32,550 nucleotides of DNA from Elioraea sp. Yellowstone (GTDB lineage: Bacteria > Pseudomonadota > Alphaproteobacteria > Acetobacterales > Acetobacteraceae): contig NZ_VIKA01000027.1 in NCBI RefSeq assembly GCF_006704265.1, forward strand, positions 1-32,550. The letters are read 5' to 3'. How positions within the stretch are numbered: position 1 is the first letter of the stretch; each line of letters begins with the position of its first letter. The translations under genes and the position numbers were made by a program. Positions 8,437 through 21,102 of this stretch are shown here, in pieces. The notes below the pieces were generated by a model. That model had not been told where the DNA came from and made no database searches. It saw only the letters and a program-made list of their open reading frames with translations.

Positions 8437-10017
8437 ATGATGACCGCCGGACTGCGTTCGCTGCTGCTCGCCGCAGCGTGCTCGTGCGCCATGGCAGGCG
8501 CCGCCGCTGCCCAGAACCTCACCATCGCGGTGGGCGCGCCCGTCACCTCGATCGACCCGCACTACCACAACCTCTCGCCGAACAATGCGATGGCGGCGCA
8601 CATCTTCGACGGTCTCGCGGATACGGACTCGCGCGCCAGGCTGGTGCCCGGCCTCGCCGAGAGCTGGCGGACGATCGACGACACCACCTGGGAGTTCAGG
8701 CTGCGCCGCGGCGTGACGTTCCACAACGGCAGCGACTTCACCGCCGAGGATGTCGCCTTCACCATCAGCCGCGCGCCGAACGTGCCGAACAGCCCCTCCG
8801 GATTCGGCATCTTCACGCGGCCGATCGCGGAGGTGCAGGTGGTCGATCCGCACACGGTGCGCATCCGCACGCGCGCCGTCTATCCGCTGCTGGCGGTCGA
8901 CCTGTCCAACGTGATGATCCTGGACAAGGAGACGCACGAGAACGCCACCACCGAGGATTTCAACAGCGGCAAGGTGGCGGTCGGTACCGGTCCCTACCGG
9001 TTCGTCCGCTTCGCTCCGGGGGATCGGATCGAGCTCGAGCGCAACGACACCTACTGGGGTGGCAGGCAGCCCTGGCAGCGGGTGAACTACCGCATCATCG
9101 TCAATGAGGCGGCCCGCACCGCCGCCCTGCTGGCCGGCGATGTCGACCTGATCGACCAGGTGCCGACCGCCGACATCGCCAGGCTGAAGCAGGACCAGCG
9201 CCTCAACGTCAGCGAGGTGGTGGGCCTCAGGATCATCTATCTGGCGCTCGACCACTCGCGCACCGACGGCTCGCCGTTCGTCTCCGGGCCGAACGGCGAG
9301 GCGCTGGACCGCAACCCGCTCAAGGACGTGCGGGTGCGCCGTGCGCTGTCGATCGCGATCGACCGCAACGCGATCGTCTCGCGCGTGATGGAGGGTGCGG
9401 CCATCCCGGCCGGGCAGTTCCTGCCCGAGGGCACCTACAGCCACGTGCCCGGCCTCAATCCGCCCGCCTTCGATCCGGACGGCGCGCGCCGGCTGCTGGC
9501 CGAGGCCGGCTATCCCAACGGCCTGCGGCTGGCCATCCACGGACCGAACGACCGCTACGTGAACGACGCCCGCATCATCCAGGCGATCGGCAGCTTCTGG
9601 ACGCGCATCGGCGTGCGCACCCAGGTCGAGGCGATGCCCTGGACCACCTTCATCGCCCGCGCCGGGCGGCAGGAGTTCAGCGCCTTCCTGGTCGGGTGGG
9701 GCAGCTCGACCGGCGAGGCCTCCTCGCCGCTGCGCAGCCTGGTCGCGACCTTCAACCGCGAGAAGGGCTTCGGCGCCTCGAACCGCGGCCGCTACTCCAA
9801 TCCCGAGCTCGACCGGCTGCTCGAGCAGGCGCTCGCCACGGTCGACGACGAGAAGCGCGAGAAGCTGCTGCAGGACGCGACGCGCGTCGCGATGGAGGAT
9901 GTCGCCATCATCCCCATCCACATCCAGAAGAACGTCTGGGCGATGAAGCGCGGCCTGCGCCATGACGCGCGCGCCGACGAGCTGACCCGGGCCATGGACG
10001 TGCGGCCTGGCGGCTGA
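8437..10017 (+). CDS. ABC transporter substrate-binding protein, peptide/nickel (SBP family 5)
   Basis: A 526-residue periplasmic solute-binding protein of the DppA/OppA (SBP_bac_5) class, capturing peptides or other small ligands for the permease complex encoded downstream. The signal peptide spans residues 1 to about 25 (LRSLLLAAACSCAMAGAAAAQ). Family features include the early ITSIDPHYHN-like segment (VTSIDPHYHNLS), LAESWRTIDDTTWEFRLRRG (as LAESW and WEFRLRRGVTFHNG), GTGPYRFV, and VRRALSIAIDR in the second lobe. The start is ATG 8437, with GGGAG at 8423-8427; ATG 8440 is an alternative. Ligand cannot be read from sequence. It is followed by a strong stem-loop before the permease genes, a usual device for raising binding-protein levels. 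Confidence 0.92.
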   Translation: MMTAGLRSLLLAAACSCAMAGAAAAQNLTIAVGAPVTSIDPHYHNLSPNNAMAAHIFDGLADTDSRARLVPGLAESWRTIDDTTWEFRLRRGVTFHNGSDFTAEDVAFTISRAPNVPNSPSGFGIFTRPIAEVQVVDPHTVRIRTRAVYPLLAVDLSNVMILDKETHENATTEDFNSGKVAVGTGPYRFVRFAPGDRIELERNDTYWGGRQPWQRVNYRIIVNEAARTAALLAGDVDLIDQVPTADIARLKQDQRLNVSEVVGLRIIYLALDHSRTDGSPFVSGPNGEALDRNPLKDVRVRRALSIAIDRNAIVSRVMEGAAIPAGQFLPEGTYSHVPGLNPPAFDPDGARRLLAEAGYPNGLRLAIHGPNDRYVNDARIIQAIGSFWTRIGVRTQVEAMPWTTFIARAGRQEFSAFLVGWGSSTGEASSPLRSLVATFNREKGFGASNRGRYSNPELDRLLEQALATVDDEKREKLLQDATRVAMEDVAIIPIHIQKNVWAMKRGLRHDARADELTRAMDVRPGG

Positions 10018-10070
10018 GGCGGGCGCGCGGATCCCGATTGCCGCGCGGTTGCGCAAGCGGCATCGTGGCG

Positions 10071-10106
10071 GCGTGCCCGGCGGGGAACGTCGCCCCGCGG
10101 GCACGC
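10071..10106 (+). other. Intercistronic stem-loop between the binding-protein and permease genes
   Basis: GCGTGCCC (10071-10078) plus GCGGGG (10080-10085) pair with CCCCGC (10093-10098) and GGGCACGC (10099-10106): a 14-bp stem with one bulged G (10079) and a 7-base loop. It lies 53 bases after the binding-protein stop. It could act as a 3' stabiliser and partial terminator, giving more binding protein than permease. Confidence 0.55.
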
Positions 10107-10147
10107 TGTCGCGAGGTGCCGGCCGCACCGGCCGGGGAGAATGACGG

Positions 10148-11125
10148 ATGACGGTCTATCTGATCAGGCGGCTGATGCAGAGCGCGCTGGTCGTGCTGGC
10201 GATGACCGTCATCCTGTTCCTCGGCGTCTATGCGATCGGCGACCCGGTGGAGATCCTGATCAGCCCCGAAGCCGACCAGATGGAGCGCGAGCGCGCGATC
10301 GCAGCCCTCGGCCTCGACCGCCCGCTCTGGGAACAGTACGTCGCCTTCCTCGGCAACGCGCTGCGGGGTGATCTCGGCCGCAGCTTCGTGTTCAACGAGC
10401 CGGCGCTGAAGCTGATCCTGCAGAAGATGCCGGCGACGCTCGAACTGGCGCTCGCCGCGACCGTGTTCGCGATCGTCCTCGGACTGCCGCTCGGGCTGAT
10501 CGCCGGGCTGAAGCCCGAGGCGCTCTACAGCCGCGTCATCATGGCGGGCTCGATCCTCGGCTTCAGCCTGCCCACCTTCTGGGTCGGGCTGATGCTGATC
10601 ATGGTATTCGCGGTGCAGCTCGGCTGGCTGCCCTCGACCGGACGGGGGCCGACCGCCGAGTTCCTCGGCGTGCAGTGGTCGTTCCTGACCGCCGACGGTC
10701 TGCGCTACCTGATCATGCCGGCCCTGAACCTCAGCCTGTTCAAGATCTCGCTGGTGATCCGGCTGACGCGCGCCGGCGTGCGCGAGACCGTGCTGATGGA
10801 CTACGTGAAGTTCGCCCGCGCCAAGGGGCTGAGCCAGAACCGGGTGATCTTCGTGCACGTGCTCAAGAACATCCTGATCCCGGTGGTCACCGTCACCGCG
10901 CTCGAGTTCGGCTCGACCATCGCCTTCTCGGTGGTGACCGAGAGCGTCTTCGCCTGGCCGGGCATGGGCAAGCTGATCATCGATTCGATCTACGTGCTCG
11001 ACCGGCCGGTGATCGTGGCCTACCTGATGATCATCGTCTTCATGTTCATCGTCCTGAACTTCACGGTGGACGTGCTCTACTCGGTGCTGGATCCGCGCGT
11101 GCGGCTGCAGGACCAGAAGGCATGA
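10148..11125 (+). CDS. ABC transporter permease, DppB-like
   Basis: A 325-residue inner-membrane permease of the DppB/OppB class with about six membrane segments. The first helix is at residues 8-30; residues 31-95 form a periplasmic loop typical of the subunit (LGLDRPLWEQYVAFLGNALRGDLGRSF, here split as LGLDRPLWEQY and GDLGRSF). The cytoplasmic EAA-type coupling motif appears as DYVKFARAKGLSQNRVIFVH. The C-terminus LDPRVRLQDQKA is typical. The start at 10148 has GGGGAG 8 bases upstream; another ATG at 10141 is out of frame. The stop overlaps the next start by ATGA, indicating translational coupling. Confidence 0.93.
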   Translation: MTVYLIRRLMQSALVVLAMTVILFLGVYAIGDPVEILISPEADQMERERAIAALGLDRPLWEQYVAFLGNALRGDLGRSFVFNEPALKLILQKMPATLELALAATVFAIVLGLPLGLIAGLKPEALYSRVIMAGSILGFSLPTFWVGLMLIMVFAVQLGWLPSTGRGPTAEFLGVQWSFLTADGLRYLIMPALNLSLFKISLVIRLTRAGVRETVLMDYVKFARAKGLSQNRVIFVHVLKNILIPVVTVTALEFGSTIAFSVVTESVFAWPGMGKLIIDSIYVLDRPVIVAYLMIIVFMFIVLNFTVDVLYSVLDPRVRLQDQKA

Positions 11126-12057
11126 CCCCGCCCCCCGCCGAAGCCGCGATCGCCTCCGCCGGACTCGCGCCGGCGGCATCGCGCGAGGAGACGCCGCTTC
11201 GCCGTTTCGTCGCCGATTTCGCCGAGAGCAAGGTCGCCGTCGGCGCCTTCGTCGTGTTCGTGCTGATCGTCCTCTGCGCGGTGTTCGCGCCGTGGATCGC
11301 GCCGCAGGACCCCTACGACCTCGCCCAGCTCGACATCCTGGACGGGCGGATGCCGCCCGGCACGATGGGCGGGGCGGGGTTCACCTACATCCTCGGCACC
11401 GACGACCAGGGCCGCGACATGTTCAGCGGCATCCTCTACGGACTCAGGATCTCGCTGATGGTCGGCGCGGGATCGGCCTTCATCGCCTTCATCGTCGGCA
11501 CCGCGCTCGGCCTGCTCGCCGCCTATTTCGGCGGTCGGACCGACACGCTGATCATGCGGCTGGTCGACCTGCAGCTCTCCTTCCCCTCGATCCTGGTCGC
11601 GCTGATGATCCTCGCCTTCCTCGGCAAGGGCATCCTCAACGTGGTGATCGCGATCGTCGCGGTGGAATGGGCCTACTACGCGCGCACCGTGCGCGGCACC
11701 GCGCTGGTGGAGCGGCGGCGCGAGTACATCGAGGCGGCCGAGTGCCTGGCGCTGTCGAAGCCCCGCATCGTGTTCCGTCACCTGCTGCCGAACTGCCTGC
11801 CGCCGCTGATCGTCATCCTGACCATGCAGGTGGCGCGCGCGATCGCGCTGGAGGCGACGCTGTCGTTCCTGGGCCTCGGCGTGCCGGTGACCGAGCCATC
11901 GCTCGGCCTGCTGATCGCCAACGGCTACGAGTACATGCTCTCGGGCCGCTACTGGATCAGCTTCTATCCCGGCATCGCGCTGCTCGTGACGATCGTCGTG
12001 ATCAACCTGGTGGGCGACCAGTTGCGCGACGTCCTGAACCCGCGGCTCCGGAAGTAG
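11122..12057 (+). CDS. ABC transporter permease, DppC-like
   Basis: A 311-residue partner permease of the DppC/OppC class. It has the usual polar N-terminal extension (about 30 residues), TM1 at about 37-58, the LGTDDQGRDMFSGILYG motif characteristic of the subunit, about five further membrane segments, and the EAA motif EYIEAAECLALSKPRIVFRH. The C-terminal LGDQLRDVLNPRLRK-like ending (VGDQLRDVLNPR) is typical. Start ATG 11122 overlaps the stop of the DppB-like gene by four bases. Forms the transmembrane heterodimer with the preceding subunit. Confidence 0.93.
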   Translation: MTPPPAEAAIASAGLAPAASREETPLRRFVADFAESKVAVGAFVVFVLIVLCAVFAPWIAPQDPYDLAQLDILDGRMPPGTMGGAGFTYILGTDDQGRDMFSGILYGLRISLMVGAGSAFIAFIVGTALGLLAAYFGGRTDTLIMRLVDLQLSFPSILVALMILAFLGKGILNVVIAIVAVEWAYYARTVRGTALVERRREYIEAAECLALSKPRIVFRHLLPNCLPPLIVILTMQVARAIALEATLSFLGLGVPVTEPSLGLLIANGYEYMLSGRYWISFYPGIALLVTIVVINLVGDQLRDVLNPRLRK

Positions 12058-12060
12058 CGC

Positions 12061-13040
12061 ATGACAGGGCAGCCGACCATCGAGGTGCGCAACCTGCGCA
12101 CGCACTTCTTCACCAAGGCGGGCGTGGTGAAGGCGGTGGACGACGTCTCGTTCTCCGTGGCCAAGGGGCGCATCCTCGGCCTGGTCGGCGAGTCCGGCTC
12201 CGGCAAGTCGGTCACCGGCTTCTCGATCATGGGGCTGGTCGATCCGCCCGGCCGCGTGGTCGGCGGCGAGATCCTGTTCCAGGGACGCGACCTTGCCAGA
12301 CTGCCCGAGGAGGAGATGCGCAGGATCCGTGGTGCGCGCATCGCCATGATCTTCCAGGACCCGATGATGACGCTCAATCCGGTCCTGCGCATCGACACCC
12401 AGATGATCGAGACCGTGCTCGCGCACGAGAGGGTGTCGGAGGCCGAGGCGCGCCGGCGCGCGCGCGCGGCGCTGGTGCAGGTCGGCATCCCGAGCCCGGA
12501 CGAGCGGCTGCGCGCCTATCCGCACCAGTTCTCGGGCGGGATGCGCCAGCGCGTGGCGATCGCGATCGCGCTCCTGCACAGGCCCGAGCTGATCATCGCC
12601 GACGAGCCGACCACCGCGCTCGACGTGACGATCCAGGGCCAGATCCTGTTCGAGGTGCAGAAGCTCTGCCGCGAGAGCGGCACGAGCCTGATCTGGATCA
12701 CGCACGATCTCTCGGTGATCGCCGGGCTGGCAGACGAGATCTGCGTGATGTACGCCGGCCGCATCGTCGAGAAGGGCACGGTGGACGAGGTGCTCGACCA
12801 TCCGCTGCATCCCTACACGCGCGGGCTGATCGGCTCGGTGCCGAGCCGCAACGTGCGCGGCCGCCCGCTCGCGCAGATCCCCGGCATGACGCCGTCGCTC
12901 CTCAACCTGCCGCCCGGCTGCGCCTTCCGCGCCCGCTGCCCGCGCGCCTCCGAGGCCTGCCTGGTCGAGCCGGGGATCACGACGCCGCTGCCCGGGCGCG
13001 AGGTGCGCTGCTTCCACCCGCATCTCGAGACGGTGCCTGC

Positions 13041-13044
<4 letters not shown>
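12061..13044 (+). CDS. ABC transporter ATP-binding protein, DppD-like
   Basis: A 327-residue nucleotide-binding subunit of the dipeptide/oligopeptide importer. Walker A is GESGSGKS (about residues 43-50), the signature is FSGGMRQRV, Walker B is LIIADEPTTALDV, and the switch histidine lies in WITHDLSVIAG. The C-terminal oligopeptide-transporter domain carries a cysteine cluster (GCAFRARCPRASEAC) that binds an Fe-S cluster in some family members. It begins three bases after the DppC-like stop and overlaps the next gene by ATGA. Confidence 0.94.
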
Positions 13045-14087
<1,043 letters not shown>

Positions 14088-14100
14088 CAGGTACGCAGCG

Positions 14101-14134
14101 GGGGGCGGGCCAGTTCCCCGTTGAACCCGCCCCC
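14101..14134 (+). terminator. Hairpin after the ABC importer operon
   Basis: GGGGGCGGG at 14101-14109 is perfectly complementary to CCCGCCCCC at 14126-14134, with a 16-base loop. It starts 14 bases after the last importer stop codon and precedes the glycine riboswitch. No T-tract. Confidence 0.5.
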
Positions 14135-14170
14135 GTCCTGGGGCACAACAACGCCGTCCAGACCACCCCA

Positions 14171-14357
14171 GCGGAAGAGCGCGTGGCGCAGGCCACGCCG
14201 CCGAAGGCGCAACCGGCCCCCGGAAACGCTCAGGCACCAGGGACCGCCCGGGGCGACGGACCTCTGGAAAGCCGGGTGCCGCGAGGCGCCCGCACCGACG
14301 GAGTAAGCGGGCCGGGCGAGGGTTCCGCGAATCTCTCAGGTCACGGGACAGAGGGGG
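14171..14357 (+). ncRNA. Tandem glycine riboswitch (gcvT leader)
   Basis: Two consecutive glycine aptamers upstream of gcvT. Aptamer 1 (about 14171-14250) has GGAAGAGCGC, GCCGAAGGCGCAA and GGAAACGCTCAGGCACCAGG followed by GACCG. Aptamer 2 (about 14261-14357) has TCTGGAAAG, CACCGACGGAGTAAGC, and AATCTCTCAGGTCACGGGACAGAGG. Its closing P1 helix is explicit: CCTCTG (14261-14266) pairs with CAGAGG (14350-14355). Glycine binding by this class generally switches on glycine-cleavage genes, matching the downstream gcvT-gcvH-gcvP. The region 14088-14400 otherwise holds only the upstream hairpin and the expression platform; open frames across it are not coding. Confidence 0.93.
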
Positions 14358-14367
14358 GCCAGGACCT

Positions 14368-14397
14368 GCCGGCATCGGGCCGGCGGGACGGCCGTCC
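14368..14397 (+). promoter_or_regulatory. Putative expression platform of the glycine riboswitch
   Basis: GCCGGC (14368-14373) pairs with GCCGGC (14379-14384), and directly after it GGACGGCCGTCC (14386-14397) is a perfect palindrome that ends at the gcvT SD (GGAG, 14398-14401). Without a T-tract, control of translation initiation is more likely than intrinsic termination. Which structure forms with and without glycine was not computed. Confidence 0.4.
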
Positions 14398-14406
14398 GGA
14401 GTGCGC

Positions 14407-15504
14407 GTGACCGACCTCAAGACGACACCGCTCGACGCCCTGCACCGCCGCCTCGGCGCGCGTATGGTTCCCTTCGCCGGCTACGCCATGCCGGTGCAGT
14501 ACCAGGCGGGGATCATGGCCGAGCACGCGCAGTGCCGCACCAAGGCGGCGCTGTTCGACGTCTCGCACATGGGCCAGGGCGTGCTGGAGGGTGCGGGGGC
14601 CGCGGCCGCGCTCGAGCGCCTCACCCCGGCGGACATCGCCGGGCTGAAGCCGAACCGCCAGCGCTACGCCCTGCTGACTGCCGAGGATGGCGGCATCCGC
14701 GACGACTTCATGGTCGCCAACCTGGGCGATCGGCTGTTCCTGGTGGTGAACGCCGCCTGCAAGGACGAGGACTTCGCGCATATCGCCGCGCATCTGCCCG
14801 CGGATGTGCGGCTCACGGTCTGGGCCGACCGCGCGCTGATCGCGCTGCAGGGACCGGCGGCCGAGGGCGTGATGGCGCGGCTCGGTCCCGCGGCCGTGCT
14901 GCTGCCGTTCATGGGTGTGGCCGAGGTGACGATCGCCGGCATCCCGTGCCTGGTGTCGCGCTCGGGCTATACCGGCGAGGACGGGTTCGAGATCAGCGTG
15001 TCCGCGGACCGGGCCGAGCGTCTGGCCGACACGCTGCTCGCCGATCCGGACGTCGCGCCGGCCGGGCTCGGCGCGCGCGACAGCCTCCGTCTCGAGGCCG
15101 GACTGTGCCTCTACGGCAACGACATCGACCGCACCACCAGCCCGGTCGAGGCCGCACTCGCCTGGACCATCGGCAAGCGCCGGCGCAGCGAGTGGAACTT
15201 CCCCGGCGCGGCGCGCATCCGGAGCGAACTCGAGGCCGGCACCAGCCGGCTGCGCGTCGGCATCCTGCCGGAGGGCCGCGCCCCGGCGCGCGCCCACACG
15301 ACGATCCACGCCGCCGACGGCGCGCCGATCGGCGCGATCACCTCGGGCGGGTTCGGCCCGACGCTGAACGCCCCCGTCGCGATGGGCTATGTGCGCCGCG
15401 ACCTCGCCGCCGAGGGCACGCCCGTCGCCCTCGCGGTGCGCGGCAGGATGCTGCCCGCGCGCGTCGCCGCGATGCCCTTCGTCCCCCACCGCTACAAGCG
15501 CTGA
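14407..15504 (+). CDS. gcvT: Glycine cleavage system T protein (aminomethyltransferase)
   Basis: A 365-residue tetrahydrofolate-dependent aminomethyltransferase that takes the aminomethyl group from lipoyl-GcvH to form methylene-THF and ammonia. Seen: [21 protein letters not shown] at the N-terminus (short pieces [16 protein letters not shown]), [14 protein letters not shown], and [20 protein letters not shown], the latter including the folate-binding acidic residues. The C-terminal barrel domain has [13 protein letters not shown] and GYVRRDLA. Start GTG 14407 is preferred since GGAG at 14398-14401 is 5 bases upstream; GTG 14401 is in frame but has no SD. First gene of the riboswitch-controlled operon; the stop is 16 bases before gcvH. 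Confidence 0.95.
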   Translation: MTDLKTTPLDALHRRLGARMVPFAGYAMPVQYQAGIMAEHAQCRTKAALFDVSHMGQGVLEGAGAAAALERLTPADIAGLKPNRQRYALLTAEDGGIRDDFMVANLGDRLFLVVNAACKDEDFAHIAAHLPADVRLTVWADRALIALQGPAAEGVMARLGPAAVLLPFMGVAEVTIAGIPCLVSRSGYTGEDGFEISVSADRAERLADTLLADPDVAPAGLGARDSLRLEAGLCLYGNDIDRTTSPVEAALAWTIGKRRRSEWNFPGAARIRSELEAGTSRLRVGILPEGRAPARAHTTIHAADGAPIGAITSGGFGPTLNAPVAMGYVRRDLAAEGTPVALAVRGRMLPARVAAMPFVPHRYKR

Positions 15505-15520
15505 TGCAGGGAAGCCCGCG

Positions 15521-15895
15521 ATGAGCGAACTCAAGTTCACCAAGGACCATGAATGGGTGCGCCTCGACGGCGATGTCGCGACCGTCGGCATCACCGACCA
15601 CGCGCAGACCGCGCTCGGCGACGTGGTCTTCGTCGAGCTGCCCGAGGTCGGCCGCGAGGTCGCCGCCGGCGAGGCCTGCGCGGTGGTGGAGAGCGTCAAG
15701 GCCGCCTCCGACATCTACGCGCCGATCTCGGGCAGGATCGTCGAGGTGAACGGCGCGCTCGGCGACAATCCCGGGCTGGTGAACGCCTCCGCCTTCGACC
15801 AGGGCTGGTTCTTCAGGATCGAGCCCGCCGATCCCGGCGAGCTCGCCGGGCTGATGGACGAGGCCGGCTACGCCGCCTATCTGGAGACGCTCTGA
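15521..15895 (+). CDS. gcvH: Glycine cleavage system H protein (lipoyl carrier)
   Basis: A 124-residue lipoyl carrier that shuttles the aminomethyl intermediate between GcvP, GcvT and the dihydrolipoyl dehydrogenase. The N-terminus ([10 protein letters not shown]), the lipoylation motif [16 protein letters not shown] with Lys60 as the attachment site, and the NPGLVN and GWFF segments are all characteristic. Length is standard. The start is ATG 15521 with AGGGAAG upstream. The gene ends one base before the gcvP start codon. The L protein (lpd) is not in the window, as expected, since it is usually shared with 2-oxoacid dehydrogenases. Confidence 0.97.
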   Translation: MSELKFTKDHEWVRLDGDVATVGITDHAQTALGDVVFVELPEVGREVAAGEACAVVESVKAASDIYAPISGRIVEVNGALGDNPGLVNASAFDQGWFFRIEPADPGELAGLMDEAGYAAYLETL

Positions 15896-15896
15896 G

Positions 15897-18805
<2,909 letters not shown>

Positions 18806-18809
<4 letters not shown>

Positions 18810-19255
18810 CCGGCATCCGCATCGTTCCGGTGGCGCCGGAGCACCGCGCCGACTGGGACCGGCTCTATGCCGGCTACGCCGCGTTCTACAACGTCGAGCA
18901 GACGCCGGCGATGCGCGAGACGGTGTGGTCCTGGCTGATGGACCCGGCGCACGAGGTGAAGGGCCTGGTGGCGCTGGACGAGGCCGGCCGCGCGGTCGGG
19001 CTCGCGCACTACCGGCCCTATGCCCGGCCATTGCGCGGCGGCTATGGCGGTTTCCTCGACGACCTGTTCGTCGATCCGGCGATGCGGGGCAGACGGATCG
19101 CCGACGCGCTGATCGAGGCGGTCGCCGCGATCGGCCGGCAGAGGGGCTGGGGCGTGATCCGCTGGATCACCGCCGACGACAACTACCGCGGTCGCGGCGT
19201 CTATGACCGGCTGGCGACGCGTACCATGTGGATCACCTACGACAAGGCGCTGTAG
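18806..19255 (+). CDS. GNAT family N-acetyltransferase, coupled to gcvP
   Basis: A 149-residue GNAT-fold acyltransferase. Seen: an N-terminal acceptor region with [14 protein letters not shown], beta-strand [17 protein letters not shown], the core [20 protein letters not shown] (acetyl-CoA pyrophosphate loop, RGRRIA in place of the usual Q/R-x-x-G-x-G/A), and the C-terminal [20 protein letters not shown] with the general-acid tyrosine region. The start ATG 18806 overlaps the gcvP stop by four bases, so translation should be coupled and expression should follow the glycine riboswitch. The substrate is unknown; a small-molecule amine is plausible. It ends 7 bases before the convergent transaminase gene. 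Confidence 0.88.
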
Positions 19256-19262
19256 CGGCCGG

Positions 19263-20387
19263 TCACGCCGCCTCGCGCCTGCGCACGCCCATCTCGGCCA
19301 GCGTCTCGCCGATCGCCGCGACTGCGCGCTTCATGTCCTCGGGATAGACGCGGCCGATCGCCGCGACCCGGAAGGTCGGCAGCGCCGTGGTGGAGAAGTT
19401 GCTGATCAGGAAGCCGCGCCGCTTCAGGAGAGCGACGAAGCGCTGCAGGTCCCACGCCGGATCGGGCGGCTGGAGCATGTTGACGATGATCGGCCCCTGC
19501 CGTTCGCGCGCGAGCCAGGGCGTCAGCCCGAGCCCGGTGAGCCCCTCCCACAGCACGCGCGCGTTCTCGCTGTAGCGTGCGAGCCGCGCGGGCTGCCCGC
19601 CCTCCTGGTCGAACAGGTCGAGCGCCACCTCGAAGGCGGCGAGCGCCTGGATCGAGGGCGTGAAGCGGATCGACCCCCAGCCATAGCTCAGCGCGTGGCG
19701 ATAGACGTCCGAAAGGTCGAAGGACCAGGAGCCGGCGTTGCCCGCGCAGGCCTCCAGCCGGTCGATGCGCGCGACCGCGAAGCCGATCCCCGGCATCGCC
19801 TCCAGGCACTTGTTGGAGGAGAACACGACCGCATCGGTCTCCGGATGCGCGGCAAGGTCGAAGGGGATCGCGCCGAAGCCGGAGACCGCATCGACGATCA
19901 GGCGCCGCCCGGCGGCGCGGACGACGGCGGCGATCTCCTCGACCGGGTTGACCAGGGCGGTCGCGGTCTCCGAGTGCACCACGCTGACCACGCCGATCGC
20001 GGGGTCCTCGGCGAGCGCCTTCGCGACGAGGGCGGCCGGCACGGCCTCGCCCTCGGGAATCTCGAGCACCACCGGCACGCGCCCGGCCTCGCGCGCGAGC
20101 CGGACCATGCGCACGCCGTAATTGCCGTTCGAGGGGATCAGCACCTTGGTGCCGGGCGCGACGAAGCTGCGCAGGGCCGCCTCGACGATGAAATGCCCGC
20201 AGCCCTGCAAGGGCAGGCAGACATGCGTGCCGGCGATCCCGCCGGCGATCGCGCGCACCCGCTCGCGCAGCGCCGCGTAGCGCGGGCGGGTGTCGTTGTC
20301 CCAGGGGGCGATGTCCTGGGCCATCGCGGCCTTCACGCGCGGATCGGTCTGCACGGGGCCGGGGATCAGCAGGAGGGGTGCGGTCAT
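19263..20387 (-). CDS. phnW: Class V aminotransferase, 2-aminoethylphosphonate:pyruvate transaminase-like
   Basis: A 374-residue fold-type I PLP enzyme. The opening LLLIPGPVQTDPRVKAAM and PWDNDTR (conserved as PGP...W-D-D in PhnW), LPLQGCGHFIVEAAL, VVHSETATALVNP, IVDAVSGFGAIPFDL (Asp166, pyridine nitrogen partner) and SSNKCLEAMPGIGFA (Lys193, Schiff base) follow the PhnW pattern. PhnW transfers the amino group of 2-aminoethylphosphonate to pyruvate, giving phosphonoacetaldehyde and alanine. No phosphonatase (phnX), phnA/Y or phosphonate transporter is nearby, so the assignment rests on motifs alone; another class V activity such as an alanine/serine:glyoxylate enzyme cannot be excluded. ATG 20387 has a weak SD. 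Confidence 0.8.
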   Translation of the reverse strand: MTAPLLLIPGPVQTDPRVKAAMAQDIAPWDNDTRPRYAALRERVRAIAGGIAGTHVCLPLQGCGHFIVEAALRSFVAPGTKVLIPSNGNYGVRMVRLAREAGRVPVVLEIPEGEAVPAALVAKALAEDPAIGVVSVVHSETATALVNPVEEIAAVVRAAGRRLIVDAVSGFGAIPFDLAAHPETDAVVFSSNKCLEAMPGIGFAVARIDRLEACAGNAGSWSFDLSDVYRHALSYGWGSIRFTPSIQALAAFEVALDLFDQEGGQPARLARYSENARVLWEGLTGLGLTPWLARERQGPIIVNMLQPPDPAWDLQRFVALLKRRGFLISNFSTTALPTFRVAAIGRVYPEDMKRAVAAIGETLAEMGVRRREAA

Positions 20388-20430
20388 GGCCGGCGCTTTG
20401 CCACGGCCCGGGGATCGCGGTCCAGACGGG

Positions 20431-21102
20431 TCACGCGACCAGCGGCCCCGCGGTCTCGCGCAGGAGCTTGCGCAGGATCGCCTCGGCGAAGGCGGCGTAG
20501 TCCTCGGCGCGCATCACGAAGGCGCCGGGCCCGCCGATCACCTCGCGCCGGTAGTAGTCCTCGAGGTCGGGCTCCTCGTCCACCACCGCCAGTCCGTTGA
20601 CGGTGGCGCCCAGCGCGAGTGCGGCTGCCCGCCCCGCGGCCACGGGGATGCCGGCGTTGGTGCTGCCATCGCCCGAGACATCGATCACCCGGCGCGTGGC
20701 CGGATAGGGGCAGCGCGCGAGCAGCGCGGCGGCGGCCGCGAGTCCCTCGCCGAGCGCGGTGGCGCCGGCGGGCACGATGCGCGGCGCCTGCTCGATCGCC
20801 TCGGCGAGCGCACCGGCCTGCTCCACATCCGCCACCCGCGTCCACGGCACGGCGAGGTCGCGCGCCCCGGGCCCCGACCAGAACAGCATCGCCACGGCGG
20901 CGGCACCCCGCGGCCCTTCGACGAGCCGGCCGGCGAGTTCGGCATCGCGGAACGCCGCCGCATAGCCGCCGATCATCAGGCCGAACTCGGTGAAGTCCAC
21001 GCTCGCCGAGACGTCGACCGCGAGCACGAGCGCGAGATCGACCGGCGCCGTCGTGGCGGGCAGCAGCATGGCAGGTGCACTCAGCACCAGGCGGCGTCGC
21101 AT
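20431..21102 (-). CDS. DUF1194 (von Willebrand A-like) protein, paralog 2
   Basis: A 223-residue protein with a signal-peptide-like N-terminus (RRRLVLSAPAMLLPATTAP) and then a vWA-like domain of the DUF1194 family. The MIDAS elements are complete: DVSAS (Asp30, Ser32, Ser34), Thr115 in PAGATALGEGL, and Asp145 in DVSGDG. The closing REVIGGPGAFVM segment matches paralog 1. The start ATG 21102 is supported by GGGAGGGACGAGG directly upstream; the longer open frame to 21255 has no similarity. It reads toward the phnW-like gene 43 bases downstream, on the same strand. Probably periplasmic with a metal-dependent adhesion-type fold; role unknown. Confidence 0.85.
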   Translation of the reverse strand: MRRRLVLSAPAMLLPATTAPVDLALVLAVDVSASVDFTEFGLMIGGYAAAFRDAELAGRLVEGPRGAAAVAMLFWSGPGARDLAVPWTRVADVEQAGALAEAIEQAPRIVPAGATALGEGLAAAAALLARCPYPATRRVIDVSGDGSTNAGIPVAAGRAAALALGATVNGLAVVDEEPDLEDYYRREVIGGPGAFVMRAEDYAAFAEAILRKLLRETAGPLVA

